22,642 bases of DNA from an uncultured Collinsella sp. (GTDB lineage Bacteria; Actinomycetota; Coriobacteriia; Coriobacteriales; Coriobacteriaceae), in contig CABUXM010000030.1 in assembly GCA_902495545.1 (NCBI GenBank), forward strand, positions 1 to 22,642. Reading direction: 5' to 3'. Shown one piece after another: positions 14,844-21,873 of the stretch; position 1 is the stretch's first letter, and each line of letters begins with the position of its first letter. A program made the position numbers and the translations under genes. The notes below the pieces were generated by a model. It worked only from the letters and a program-made list of their open reading frames with translations. It was not told the DNA's origin and did not search any database.

Positions 14844-14860
14844 TACCACATAGCCGCCAA

Positions 14861-14900
14861 GAAAATTGGCGGGACAGTGCACTGATGCTTCGTCCCGCCA
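14861..14900 (-). terminator. Terminator of trxB
   Basis: On the minus strand TGGCGGGAC (14900-14892) pairs with GTCCCGCCA (14875-14867) and ATTTTCTT follows. It lies about 45 bases after the trxB stop and just before the DUF1836 promoter, insulating the two tandem genes. Confidence 0.8.
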
Positions 14901-14944
14901 TTTAGTAAATTGATAACAACCTTACATAAGATATATTATCGTAC

Positions 14945-15883
14945 TTATCCGCGGAGAAACGCGTATGCGCTCGTTCCTGCTATGGCTCCGTCAGAAACGG
15001 CGGTCACAACCTGACGTAAGCGTTTGGAACGGATGTCGCCAGCAGCAAATAGACCTGGCGTGCGGGTCGCCATGGATTCATCAGTCAGAATGCCGCCATC
15101 AGGCGCCAGATCGACTAGATGCTCAACAAGCTCGGTATGGGGTTGCGTGCCGGTAAAGACAAAAATGCCAAACGAGCCAGGCTCAAATGACTCAGTATGA
15201 ATTTCCCCGGATGCATTGTCCTTAAAGGCAATCGTCGTTGGCATCGCTTCACCAGAAAGTTCAACAATACTAGTTTGGTACCTAACTGTAATATTGTCCT
15301 TTTCGAGTACTTTCTGAACAACACCATCAGGTGCACGGAACTGATCGCGACGCAAGACGATGGTCACGCTGCTGGCGATTTCTGACAAGAACAGGGCTTC
15401 CTCACAGGCAGCATTGCCGCCGCCAATGACAAAAACCTGCTTGCCACGGAAGAACATGCCGTCACACGTCGCGCAATACGAAACGCCACGACCGCGATAC
15501 GTATCCTCGCCAGCGAAACCAGCAGATCGCGGCGTGGCACCCATGCAAGCGATAACGCTCGAGGCCAGCGTATCGCCCATATCGTGATGCACCGTAAACA
15601 GCGCTGCATCGGCATCGTAATCGATACCCGTAACCATGCTCCATGCGACCTGTGCTCCCAGGCCCTCTGCATGCTGCTGAAAACGCTCGCCGAGTTCGGC
15701 GCCACTCAAGAGCGGAATGCCCGGATAATTCTCAACCTCGTTGGTCGTGGCGATCTGTCCACCCGACATGCCCTGCTCAATCACGGTCGTCGTCAGGTTG
15801 CCACGCGCAGCGTAAATGGCGGCAGCATAGCCCGCGGGGCCTCCACCGATAATCGCAACATCAATCGGCTGATCGGTAGTCAT
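14945..15883 (-). CDS. trxB: Thioredoxin reductase (FAD, NADPH)
   Basis: The 312-residue flavoprotein passes electrons from NADPH through FAD to thioredoxin. The FAD-binding GGGPAG is at 13-18, the redox-active C137-A-T-C140 is in place, and the NADPH site VIGGGNAA follows. The C-terminal FAD motif TPGLFAAGDIR is intact. Length and layout are standard for the low-molecular-weight class. ATG at 15883 has AGAGGA upstream. The longer frame to 15958 runs into the divergent promoter region. No thioredoxin gene is adjacent. The gene is transcribed away from the glycosyltransferase gene at 16001. Confidence 0.93.
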   Translation of the reverse strand: MTTDQPIDVAIIGGGPAGYAAAIYAARGNLTTTVIEQGMSGGQIATTNEVENYPGIPLLSGAELGERFQQHAEGLGAQVAWSMVTGIDYDADAALFTVHHDMGDTLASSVIACMGATPRSAGFAGEDTYRGRGVSYCATCDGMFFRGKQVFVIGGGNAACEEALFLSEIASSVTIVLRRDQFRAPDGVVQKVLEKDNITVRYQTSIVELSGEAMPTTIAFKDNASGEIHTESFEPGSFGIFVFTGTQPHTELVEHLVDLAPDGGILTDESMATRTPGLFAAGDIRSKRLRQVVTAVSDGAIAGTSAYAFLRG

Positions 15884-16000
15884 GAAGAATCCTCTCGTCG
15901 AAACGTTGTCGTTCTTTGCGCTCATACCCAAATTTACGTGAACATGACACTCATGCACTACAATGATAAATCGCGTAACAAAGCTGAAGGGGAGTTATCG

Positions 16001-17302
16001 ATGGATCAAACGCAGACGAGCAATAGCGCTCCCCTGCCCATGCAAGCTACTCCCCAACCGGAGCAAATGACCGTTTCACCTGCACAAAAACCACTGGTAA
16101 CCATTATGCACGCATCGGTTGGATCGGGCCACAAAGCCGCCGCCAACGCGATTGCACAAGCATTTGACCTTATCAGCGGCACCAAGGGAATCCCTGAGGA
16201 TGTTGAGATCGAAGTCCTGGATATCCTCGATTTTGGACGTATTAGGTTCGATGGTAATAAAACAGCAGCTTCGTTTACCGGCGCCACGCGTCCCATATAT
16301 GACCTAACCTGGCGATACACGTTTACGGGACATCTGCTCTGGGGCGGAGGCACGGCATGGTCACGTATTATGTTCCCTGCCTTCAACGAATATGTCCGCA
16401 CCCGCAGGCCCATAGCCGTGGTCGCAACACACATCACGGCGGCCAACGTCGCTGTGGGTGCCCGCGTCATCACGGGTATCGATTATCCCGTCATCTGCGT
16501 ACCAACAGACTATGAAGTCGAAGGCTTTTGGCCCCACAAGGACACCGATCTGTTCTGCGTAGCCAACGAATTTATGGCCGAGACACTTCGCCCCCGTAAA
16601 GTTCCCGAGACCAAAATCCGCATTACAGGCATCCCCATTCGCGCCGGGTTTGATACGGACTACAATCGCGAGGAAGAACTCGAGAAGTTCAATCTCCCCG
16701 CTGACAAGACCGTTGTGTTGGTGATGGCCGGTGCCAGTTTGCCTCAACCGTACGTTCGCTTTCGCGCGGAGATGGACCGCACACTCCCCTTCCTGCGCAG
16801 CTTCGAGGACATGCACTTTGTCTTTTTGCCGGGCAAGGATGAGGAATACGCCACCCGCCTCAAGACGCTCTTCGACGCCATGAAGCTCGAAAACGTCACG
16901 GTTCTGGACTACGTGGACGATATGGCAGCCCTCATGCACGGCTGCGACCTGGCAATCCTCAAATCGGGCGGACTCACCGTCACCGAATGCCTATGCGCGC
17001 ATCTGCCGATGATCCTGCTGGGCAAATCATATGGTCAAGAAAAGGCCAACACCACCATGCTCACCGGAATGGGCGCCAGCATGCATGTCACCACCGCACG
17101 AGAACTCATCGTAACCCTGCGCCATCTGCACGATCATCCCGAATCACTCAAAGCCCTACTCATCAACGGCGAAGTACTACGCCGCCCCCACGCAGCCGAA
17201 GATATAGCCATCGCAACCATGGAGCTCGTAGGCAAACCCCAAAAGCGCAAACGAGCCTTCTGCCGCTTCTACTGGGGAGGAAAGCCCGCGCATATCCGCT
17301 AG
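16001..17302 (+). CDS. MGDG-synthase-type glycosyltransferase
   Basis: The 433-residue protein belongs to the GT28/MGDG synthase family, like UgtP and plant monogalactosyldiacylglycerol synthase, which transfer a sugar from a UDP-sugar to diacylglycerol. After a 30-residue Pro/Gln-rich tail comes the N-terminal domain (TIMHASVGSGHKAAANAI, about 33-52; later CVPTDYEVEGFW). The C-terminal sugar-nucleotide domain follows (VLVMAGASLPQP, LDYVDDMAALM, then SGGLTVTECLC). I infer a membrane-associated glycolipid enzyme. The sugar is unknown. ATG at 16001 has AAGGGGAG upstream. The intergenic gap to trxB (15884-16000) must hold both promoters, but no strong boxes stand out. Long hairpins follow the gene. 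Confidence 0.85.
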   Translation: MDQTQTSNSAPLPMQATPQPEQMTVSPAQKPLVTIMHASVGSGHKAAANAIAQAFDLISGTKGIPEDVEIEVLDILDFGRIRFDGNKTAASFTGATRPIYDLTWRYTFTGHLLWGGGTAWSRIMFPAFNEYVRTRRPIAVVATHITAANVAVGARVITGIDYPVICVPTDYEVEGFWPHKDTDLFCVANEFMAETLRPRKVPETKIRITGIPIRAGFDTDYNREEELEKFNLPADKTVVLVMAGASLPQPYVRFRAEMDRTLPFLRSFEDMHFVFLPGKDEEYATRLKTLFDAMKLENVTVLDYVDDMAALMHGCDLAILKSGGLTVTECLCAHLPMILLGKSYGQEKANTTMLTGMGASMHVTTARELIVTLRHLHDHPESLKALLINGEVLRRPHAAEDIAIATMELVGKPQKRKRAFCRFYWGGKPAHIR

Positions 17303-17312
17303 TCGAATGTCC

Positions 17313-17416
17313 GCCGCTCTGCCGGAGCCGCCCTTATATCATTCCATGCTCAAACATTCTCGCTTCGCTGCGAAACTGCGCGTGGAACGATATAAGGGCG
17401 GCTCCGGCAGAGCGGC
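17313..17416. repeat. Long hairpin element, copy 1
   Basis: The arms at 17313-17349 and 17380-17416 pair over 37 positions with one mismatch and one G-T pair. The inner portion (about 17335-17393, from ATATC inward) is shared with the element at 17576-17678 in opposite orientation. The outer arms (GCTCTGCCGGAGCCGCCCTT) are unrelated to those of the other copy but still perfectly self-complementary. It starts 10 bases after the glycosyltransferase stop and has no T-run. Confidence 0.85.
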
Positions 17417-17493
17417 TGCGTTTACTTACTAGCAGCTACTTCGGTATCCCCTCCATTAGAACCTGCAAAGGTAAAACAGGAAAATATAAATAC

Positions 17494-17542
17494 AGTAAGC
17501 CGATGCGACAAAGGGACAGCCCCTTTGTCGCATCGGCTTACT
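17494..17542. repeat. REP-like 22-bp perfect palindromic repeat
   Basis: The arms at 17494-17515 and 17521-17542 are perfectly complementary (AGTAAGCCGATGCGACAAAG outward, loop ACAGC). The AAAGGGACAGCCCCTTT core looks like the palindromic repeats spread by REP-associated (Y1-type) transposases in many gut anaerobes. No transposase is present here. It lies midway between the two long hairpin elements. Confidence 0.8.
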
Positions 17543-17575
17543 AGAAAAGTAAATATTGTTTCAAGCGAGTAGCCG

Positions 17576-17678
17576 CCCGCCCGGGGCTTACCTATATCGT
17601 TCCACGCGCAGTTTCGCAGCGAGCGAAGCGACGCGAGAATGTTTGAGCATGGAATGATATAGGTAAGCCCCGGGCGGG
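17576..17678. repeat. Long hairpin element, copy 2 (inverted)
   Basis: The arms at 17576-17607 and 17647-17678 pair at all but two positions. The inner core (about 17594-17660), reverse-complemented, matches the core of the element at 17313-17416 apart from a few extra bases in the loop. The outer arms (CCCGCCCGGGGCTTACCT) differ from copy 1 yet are self-complementary. It ends 16 bases from the dut stop codon. Confidence 0.85.
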
Positions 17679-17694
17679 AGGGATACGAGCGCCC

Positions 17695-18138
17695 CTAGGC
17701 GACGCCGCTGGAGCCGAAGCCTCCGTTGCCTCGGTCGGTTTTGTCTAGTTCGTCTACCTCTATGAGGTTGACCGTGGGGACTTCTTGGATGACGAGTTGG
17801 GCTATGCGGTCGCCTTTGTTGATTTGGATGTTGTTGGAGGGGTCCAGGTTGATGAGGATAACCTTGAGTTCTCCTCGGTAGTGGGCGTCGATGAGGCCCG
17901 GCGTGTTAACTATAGACAGGCCCTGCTTGATGGCCAAGCCGCTGCGGGGCTGGACGAAGCCGGCGTAGCCATCGGGCAAGGCGATGGCCAGCCCAGTAGA
18001 GACCAGACGGCGTTCAAAGGGCTTCAGGACGCAGTCCTCGTTGGAGCGCAAATCCAAGCCGGCATCGGTGGGATGGGCGTATTTGGGAAGCTCGACGGTG
18101 GGGTCGAGACGCTTTATGTTGACGGTAATGTTGGGCAT
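17695..18138 (-). CDS. dut: dUTP diphosphatase
   Basis: The 147-residue trimeric dUTPase hydrolyses dUTP to dUMP, keeping uracil out of DNA. All five family motifs are present: D25-A-G-L-D-L, PRSG (64-67), GLIDAHYRGE (81-90, with catalytic Asp84 and Tyr87), RIAQLVI (111-117) and the C-terminal lid RGNGGFGSSG (136-145). Length is normal. ATG at 18138 lies four bases after the nrdR stop codon, so the two are co-transcribed and probably translationally coupled. Next downstream is the hairpin-rich gap. Confidence 0.95.
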   Translation of the reverse strand: MPNITVNIKRLDPTVELPKYAHPTDAGLDLRSNEDCVLKPFERRLVSTGLAIALPDGYAGFVQPRSGLAIKQGLSIVNTPGLIDAHYRGELKVILINLDPSNNIQINKGDRIAQLVIQEVPTVNLIEVDELDKTDRGNGGFGSSGVA

Positions 18139-18142
18139 GGAA

Positions 18143-18586
18143 TCACCTTAGCTTGTCGAGCTCTTGCAGAAACTCATCGACGTCTTTGAAATCGCGGTAG
18201 ACCGAGGCAAAACGGATGTACGCCACCTTGTCGATCTTTGCCAAGCGCTTGAGCACCATGTCACCCAACTCATGGGACGTGACGGCCGTCAGTGTGCGAG
18301 AGCGCAGCTCGACCTCGATGTCGTCGATAATCTCATTGAGCTTCTTAGTGTCGATATCGCGCTTGATGGTGGCGCGCATCAAGCCGACGAGCAGCTTATT
18401 GCGATCGAACCGCTGCTTGGTTCCGTCTGACTTAATGACCTCGATTGGGTCTTCGCATCGCTCAAACGTTGTAAAGCGATAGTTACACGAACAACATTCG
18501 CGACGGCGCTTAATGGTGTTATTTGACTCCTGCATACGGGAATCAACGACGCGGGTATGTGCCTTGCCACATTTGGGACAGCGCAT
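18143..18586 (-). CDS. nrdR: Transcriptional repressor NrdR
   Basis: The 147-residue repressor of ribonucleotide reductase genes has an N-terminal zinc ribbon (C3, C6, C31, C34) followed by an ATP-cone (about 46-136) that senses ATP/dATP. Length is normal. ATG at 18586 has AGGAGG five bases upstream. The start codon and part of that ribosome site lie in a 12-bp inverted repeat (18581-18624), so translation may be controlled by RNA structure. The gene sits between a LysM-protein gene and dut on the same strand, grouping dNTP-pool functions under the LexA-box region upstream. Confidence 0.95.
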   Translation of the reverse strand: MRCPKCGKAHTRVVDSRMQESNNTIKRRRECCSCNYRFTTFERCEDPIEVIKSDGTKQRFDRNKLLVGLMRATIKRDIDTKKLNEIIDDIEVELRSRTLTAVTSHELGDMVLKRLAKIDKVAYIRFASVYRDFKDVDEFLQELDKLR

Positions 18587-18624
18587 GGTACCTCCTCTTA
18601 AACGATAACAAGGGTACCATGCGC
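18581..18624 (-). promoter_or_regulatory. Hairpin covering the nrdR start codon
   Basis: GCGCATGGTACC (18581-18592) and GGTACCATGCGC (18613-18624) are perfect complements. In the leftward transcript the second arm contains the nrdR ATG and the last GG of its AGGAGG, while the rest of the ribosome site lies in the 20-base loop. Folding would hide the start codon. It occupies most of the 51-base gap between the LysM gene and nrdR. Confidence 0.6.
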
Positions 18625-18637
18625 AGCGCGATAATGA

Positions 18638-19090
18638 TTACGAACGAGCAGGAACCTTAAGATGCGCACCGGCGGCGAGCGAACCATGCTCCAGATGATT
18701 GACGTTACGGATCATGTCGGAAGTCTCTTGCGTGGAAAGGCCTTCGATAGGATATTCCTCGGCAAGCGACCAAAGAGAATCACCAGGCTGAACGCGAATA
18801 GTCTCGTAGGTAACGTTGGAAACGGACTCGGCATACGCGGCGTGACGAGCGCTAAAGACCGACGTAGCGAGGACAACGAAGAGCGTAAGCGCAACGGCAA
18901 CGGCGACAATCGTCGGAACCTTCAGGGCAACGCGGGCCGGCGCAACTACAGCCTGCTGATTGCGAGCAGGCTTTACGGTCAAAGGCTGAAAGCCGGAGCG
19001 GCCACCCTGAACAACCGTAAAAGTGGGTTCTGCAGGCGTCTCGAGTTTAAGGGCAAGGTTTCCCTGGACCATATTCGTTGCGTTCATCAT
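18638..19090 (-). CDS. LysM-domain membrane protein, YneA-like
   Basis: The 150-residue protein has a cytoplasmic N-terminal tail (about 1-57), one transmembrane segment (about 58-80, VPTIVAVAVALTLFVVLATS) and an outward LysM domain (about 95-148: IRVQPGDSLWSLAEEYP to HLKVPA). It lies divergently beside lexA, with LexA boxes between them. In Bacillus and actinobacteria this position is held by YneA/ChiZ-type inhibitors, which delay cell division during the SOS response. I infer the same role. Start: ATG 19090 or the adjacent ATG 19087, after GGAGA. The nrdR and dut genes follow on the same strand. Confidence 0.82.
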   Translation of the reverse strand: MMNATNMVQGNLALKLETPAEPTFTVVQGGRSGFQPLTVKPARNQQAVVAPARVALKVPTIVAVAVALTLFVVLATSVFSARHAAYAESVSNVTYETIRVQPGDSLWSLAEEYPIEGLSTQETSDMIRNVNHLEHGSLAAGAHLKVPARS

Positions 19091-19157
19091 GTTCTCCTCT
19101 CGCGTGTTTTGCTGAGAACAGTTTTATCAAGCCGCGCGGACAAAAATGTCTAGCGCG

Positions 19158-19171
19158 AGAACGAATGTTCG
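19158..19171. promoter_or_regulatory. LexA box 1
   Basis: AGAACGAATGTTCG fits the gram-positive/actinobacterial SOS consensus CGAAC-N4-GTTCG with one edge change. It is the box closest to the LysM gene, 67 bases from its start. Confidence 0.85.
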
Positions 19172-19185
19172 GTTATTATTATCTT

Positions 19186-19199
19186 CGAACAGTTGTTCC
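19186..19199. promoter_or_regulatory. LexA box 2
   Basis: CGAACAGTTGTTCC is a near-perfect SOS box with the GAAC/GTTC core intact, between boxes 1 and 3. Confidence 0.88.
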
Positions 19200-19213
19200 T
19201 GTCAAGCAAAATT

Positions 19214-19227
19214 CGAACATTTGTTTG
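19214..19227. promoter_or_regulatory. LexA box 3
   Basis: CGAACATTTGTTTG matches the SOS box with one core change (GTTT for GTTC). It is 24 bases before the lexA start codon, suited to autorepression. Confidence 0.8.
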
Positions 19228-19250
19228 ACATGGGTAGAGAGGATGCCCTG

Positions 19251-19895
19251 ATGGCTCGCAAAATTACCAAGCGTCAGCAGCAAATTTACGACTTCATCAA
19301 GGAATATCAGCAGGAGAAGGGTTATCCGCCCAGTGTGCGCGAGATGGCATCTGCCGTGGGCCTTTCCTCCCCCAGCACCGTGCACGCCCACTTATCTGCC
19401 TTGGAGGCGCGCGGGCTGCTCAAGCGCGATGCCACCAAACCGCGCGCCCTGGAACTCTTTAACGAGGACGGCTCCTCTGTCTCAATTTCTAAATCTGACG
19501 AGCCCACCGCACCTCGCGGAACGGTCTCGCTACCGCTCGTTGGTCGCGTCGCGGCTGGGATTCCCATTCTGGCCGAGCAGAATATCGAAGACACTTTCAC
19601 TATCCCGACCGAAATCGCCACTGATCAGGGTTCCTTTATCCTTGAGGTGCATGGGAGCTCAATGATCAATGTCGGCATCTTCAATGGCGATTACATCATC
19701 GTCCGTGAACAAAAGAGTGCCATGAACGGCGAAATTGTCGTGGCCATGATTGATGGTTCAGCGACCGTCAAGACATTCTACAAGGAGCAGGGACGCGTAC
19801 GCCTGCAGCCAGAGAATGACACCATGGAGCCTATCTATGCAACGAATCCCGTTATCTTGGGCAAAGTCGTCGGCTTGATGCGCCGGTTCTCGTAA
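19251..19895 (+). CDS. lexA: SOS repressor LexA
   Basis: The 214-residue protein has a winged-helix DNA-binding domain (about 1-70: TKRQQQIYDFI, YPPSVREMASAVGLSSPSTV) and a C-terminal S24 self-cleavage domain. The cleavage site is Ala102-Gly103, and the catalytic dyad is Ser137 and Lys174. RecA-stimulated self-cleavage would derepress the SOS genes. ATG at 19251 is preferred for the GAGAGGA eight bases upstream. ATG at 19230 is in frame but has no ribosome site and is only two bases from box 3. Three LexA boxes precede it, and the next gene overlaps its stop codon. Confidence 0.95.
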   Translation: MARKITKRQQQIYDFIKEYQQEKGYPPSVREMASAVGLSSPSTVHAHLSALEARGLLKRDATKPRALELFNEDGSSVSISKSDEPTAPRGTVSLPLVGRVAAGIPILAEQNIEDTFTIPTEIATDQGSFILEVHGSSMINVGIFNGDYIIVREQKSAMNGEIVVAMIDGSATVKTFYKEQGRVRLQPENDTMEPIYATNPVILGKVVGLMRRFS

Positions 19896-20599
19896 TGCAA
19901 AAACGCATCACCATCTTTGATACCGTCCGCGGGTTTACGATGATTTCAATGGCAGGTTTTCACGCTTGCTACGATCTCGCCTACCTGTACGGTTGGGATA
20001 TGCCCTGGTTTACCCAGACTGTCTTTCAAGACATCTGGCGCGCCAGCATCAGCTGGGTATTCTTGTTTATCGCGGGTTGGATGTGCACTCTTTCGCGCAA
20101 CAATATCAAACGTGCCGCCAAATACGCCTTAGCAGCACTCGTCGTCTGGTTGGCAACAACACTTGTCTCAGTAGACGATTCGGTTAATTTTGGCATCATC
20201 TACTGCATGGCCGCATGTACCGGCATCGTGGCGTTGACCGATCCCGTCCTTAAGAAGATATCGGCGAGATGGGGCATGTCCCTATGCCTTGTGTTGTTCG
20301 CCCTCACCTGGAGCATCCCCAAAACGATCTACCCTGTCCCCTACCTGGCGTGGCTGGGATTTCCGAACCCTGGGTTTGTTTCAGGTGATTACTACCCCAT
20401 CATCCCGTTTATCTTTATGTATCTTGCAGGATACTTCGCCGCACATATAGCGCAGGGAATCGATAAAACCGCCCCAATCTGGGCCTACGCCAACCCCCTG
20501 CCGGCGCTCGCCAGCCTTGGACGTCATGCACTCCCCTTTTATCTGCTGCATCAGCCCATCATTCTGGGCATTTTGGAGCTCGTCTACTCGGTGCGATAA
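19895..20599 (+). CDS. DUF1624/HGSNAT-like membrane protein
   Basis: The 234-residue polytopic protein starts MQKRITIFDTVRGFTMISM, the typical opening of DUF1624/heparan-alpha-glucosaminide N-acetyltransferase-like proteins (R-G-x3-M-x-x-H pattern with His23). I count seven or so hydrophobic segments. It ends with GRHALPFYLLHQPIILGI, the conserved acyltransferase-type last helix. The substrate is unknown. Its ATG shares the last A of the lexA TAA stop (TAATG), so it is translationally coupled to lexA and should rise with the SOS response. Its final 16 bases overlap the end of hflX on the opposite strand. Confidence 0.8.
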   Translation: MQKRITIFDTVRGFTMISMAGFHACYDLAYLYGWDMPWFTQTVFQDIWRASISWVFLFIAGWMCTLSRNNIKRAAKYALAALVVWLATTLVSVDDSVNFGIIYCMAACTGIVALTDPVLKKISARWGMSLCLVLFALTWSIPKTIYPVPYLAWLGFPNPGFVSGDYYPIIPFIFMYLAGYFAAHIAQGIDKTAPIWAYANPLPALASLGRHALPFYLLHQPIILGILELVYSVR

Positions 20600-21873
20600 C
20601 GCTCGAGCTGCGGTGCAATACGAGCCGGCAGTTTCGCCACAATACGAACGCCATCCTCAAGATATTCCTCGTGCAAAAGGGTCCCCTGCTCATGCACGAG
20701 TGTGATGAGCGCGCCTTCACGATATGGAATGTCGGCTGAAAGCAGTACATCGGTGGCAGCCGCCTCGCGAGCAATGTGATCAACGAGATCGTCGTGTCCC
20801 TCGCCCGTTTGGGCCGAGAACAGCACGGCCTCGGGGTAGCGACGACGGAAGCTCAGTCGATCAACGCTATCGAGAAGATCGATTTTATTGAACACCGTAA
20901 GCGTCAAACGCTCTCCGGCGCCGATCTCATCAAGCACGCGGTCGACAGCCTCCAACTGCCGTTCATAGTCCTCGTCAGACGCATCTACGACTTTGAGAAT
21001 TAGATCGGCACCCAAAACCTCGGACAGCGTCGATTTAAAGGCATCGACAAGACCATGCGGCAGCTTTTGAATAAAGCCGACGGTATCAGTAATCGTCATT
21101 CCGCGACCGCCGGGCAGGCGATACGAACGCGTCGTCGGGTCGAGCGTAGCAAACAGCTTGTCCTGCGAAAGTACCGTAGAGCCAGTCAGACGATTGAGCA
21201 ACGTCGATTTACCGGCATTGGTATAACCGGCTAACGCGACGCGAAATGCCGGTGACTCAAGGCGGCTCTTGGATTGAACATCGCGACGCTGTTCAACCTG
21301 CTTAAGCTCACGACGAAGCGCAGCGATCTTATTACGAATGAGGCGACGGTCGACCTCGAGCTGACTTTCGCCCTGACCAAAGCGCGAGCCGATGCCGCCG
21401 CGCGTCTGTTCCTTGGCGAGATGGCTCCACATGCCACGCAGACGAGGCAACAGATATTGAAGCTGTGCCAGCTGTACCTGTAGGCGTCCCTCACGCGTCT
21501 GAGCATGCAGGCCAAAGATATCCAAGATCAGTGCCGTACGATCGATAATCTTTACCGGCTCGCCCACGGCTTTCTCCAAATAGGATTGCTGCGAGGGCGT
21601 CAGGTCGTCGTCAAAAATAACGACATCGGCATCCATGCGATGCACCAGGCCGCACAGCTCTTCAACCTTACCGGAACCGATAAACGATTTAGGATACGGC
21701 TTTACCAAACGCTGTGACAAGCGTGCCACGCACTGGGCACCAGCCGTGTGGGCCAGGCGCTCAAGCTCGTCAAGCGAACGATCGAGTGGCCATGCATTGT
21801 CGCGCCACTCAACACCAACTAATATGGCACGCTCGGGCTCGGGTGCCGTGGGAACAAGAGAAAAACGGGCCAT
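20584..21873 (-). CDS. hflX: GTPase HflX
   Basis: The 429-residue ribosome-associated GTPase splits stalled or hibernating ribosomes. It has an N-terminal HflX domain (about 16-125), a helical linker with GGIGSRFGQGESQLEVDRR (about 159-177) and a G domain with P-loop GYTNAGKST (216-224), DTVG and NKID motifs. A C-terminal extension follows. ATG at 21873 overlaps the miaA stop codon (TAATG), the usual miaA-hflX pairing. The 3' end overlaps the convergent membrane-protein gene by 16 bases, leaving no space for a separate terminator. Confidence 0.95.
   Translation of the reverse strand: MARFSLVPTAPEPERAILVGVEWRDNAWPLDRSLDELERLAHTAGAQCVARLSQRLVKPYPKSFIGSGKVEELCGLVHRMDADVVIFDDDLTPSQQSYLEKAVGEPVKIIDRTALILDIFGLHAQTREGRLQVQLAQLQYLLPRLRGMWSHLAKEQTRGGIGSRFGQGESQLEVDRRLIRNKIAALRRELKQVEQRRDVQSKSRLESPAFRVALAGYTNAGKSTLLNRLTGSTVLSQDKLFATLDPTTRSYRLPGGRGMTITDTVGFIQKLPHGLVDAFKSTLSEVLGADLILKVVDASDEDYERQLEAVDRVLDEIGAGERLTLTVFNKIDLLDSVDRLSFRRRYPEAVLFSAQTGEGHDDLVDHIAREAAATDVLLSADIPYREGALITLVHEQGTLLHEEYLEDGVRIVAKLPARIAPQLERYRTE

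Noticed and set aside
15584..16000. Long N-terminal extension of the glycosyltransferase
   Set aside because: It runs antisense through trxB. ATG 16001 with AAGGGGAG gives the normal family length.
17303..17694. CRISPR-like array between the glycosyltransferase gene and dut
   Set aside because: The repeats are self-complementary hairpins in inverted orientation with no regular spacers and no cas genes.
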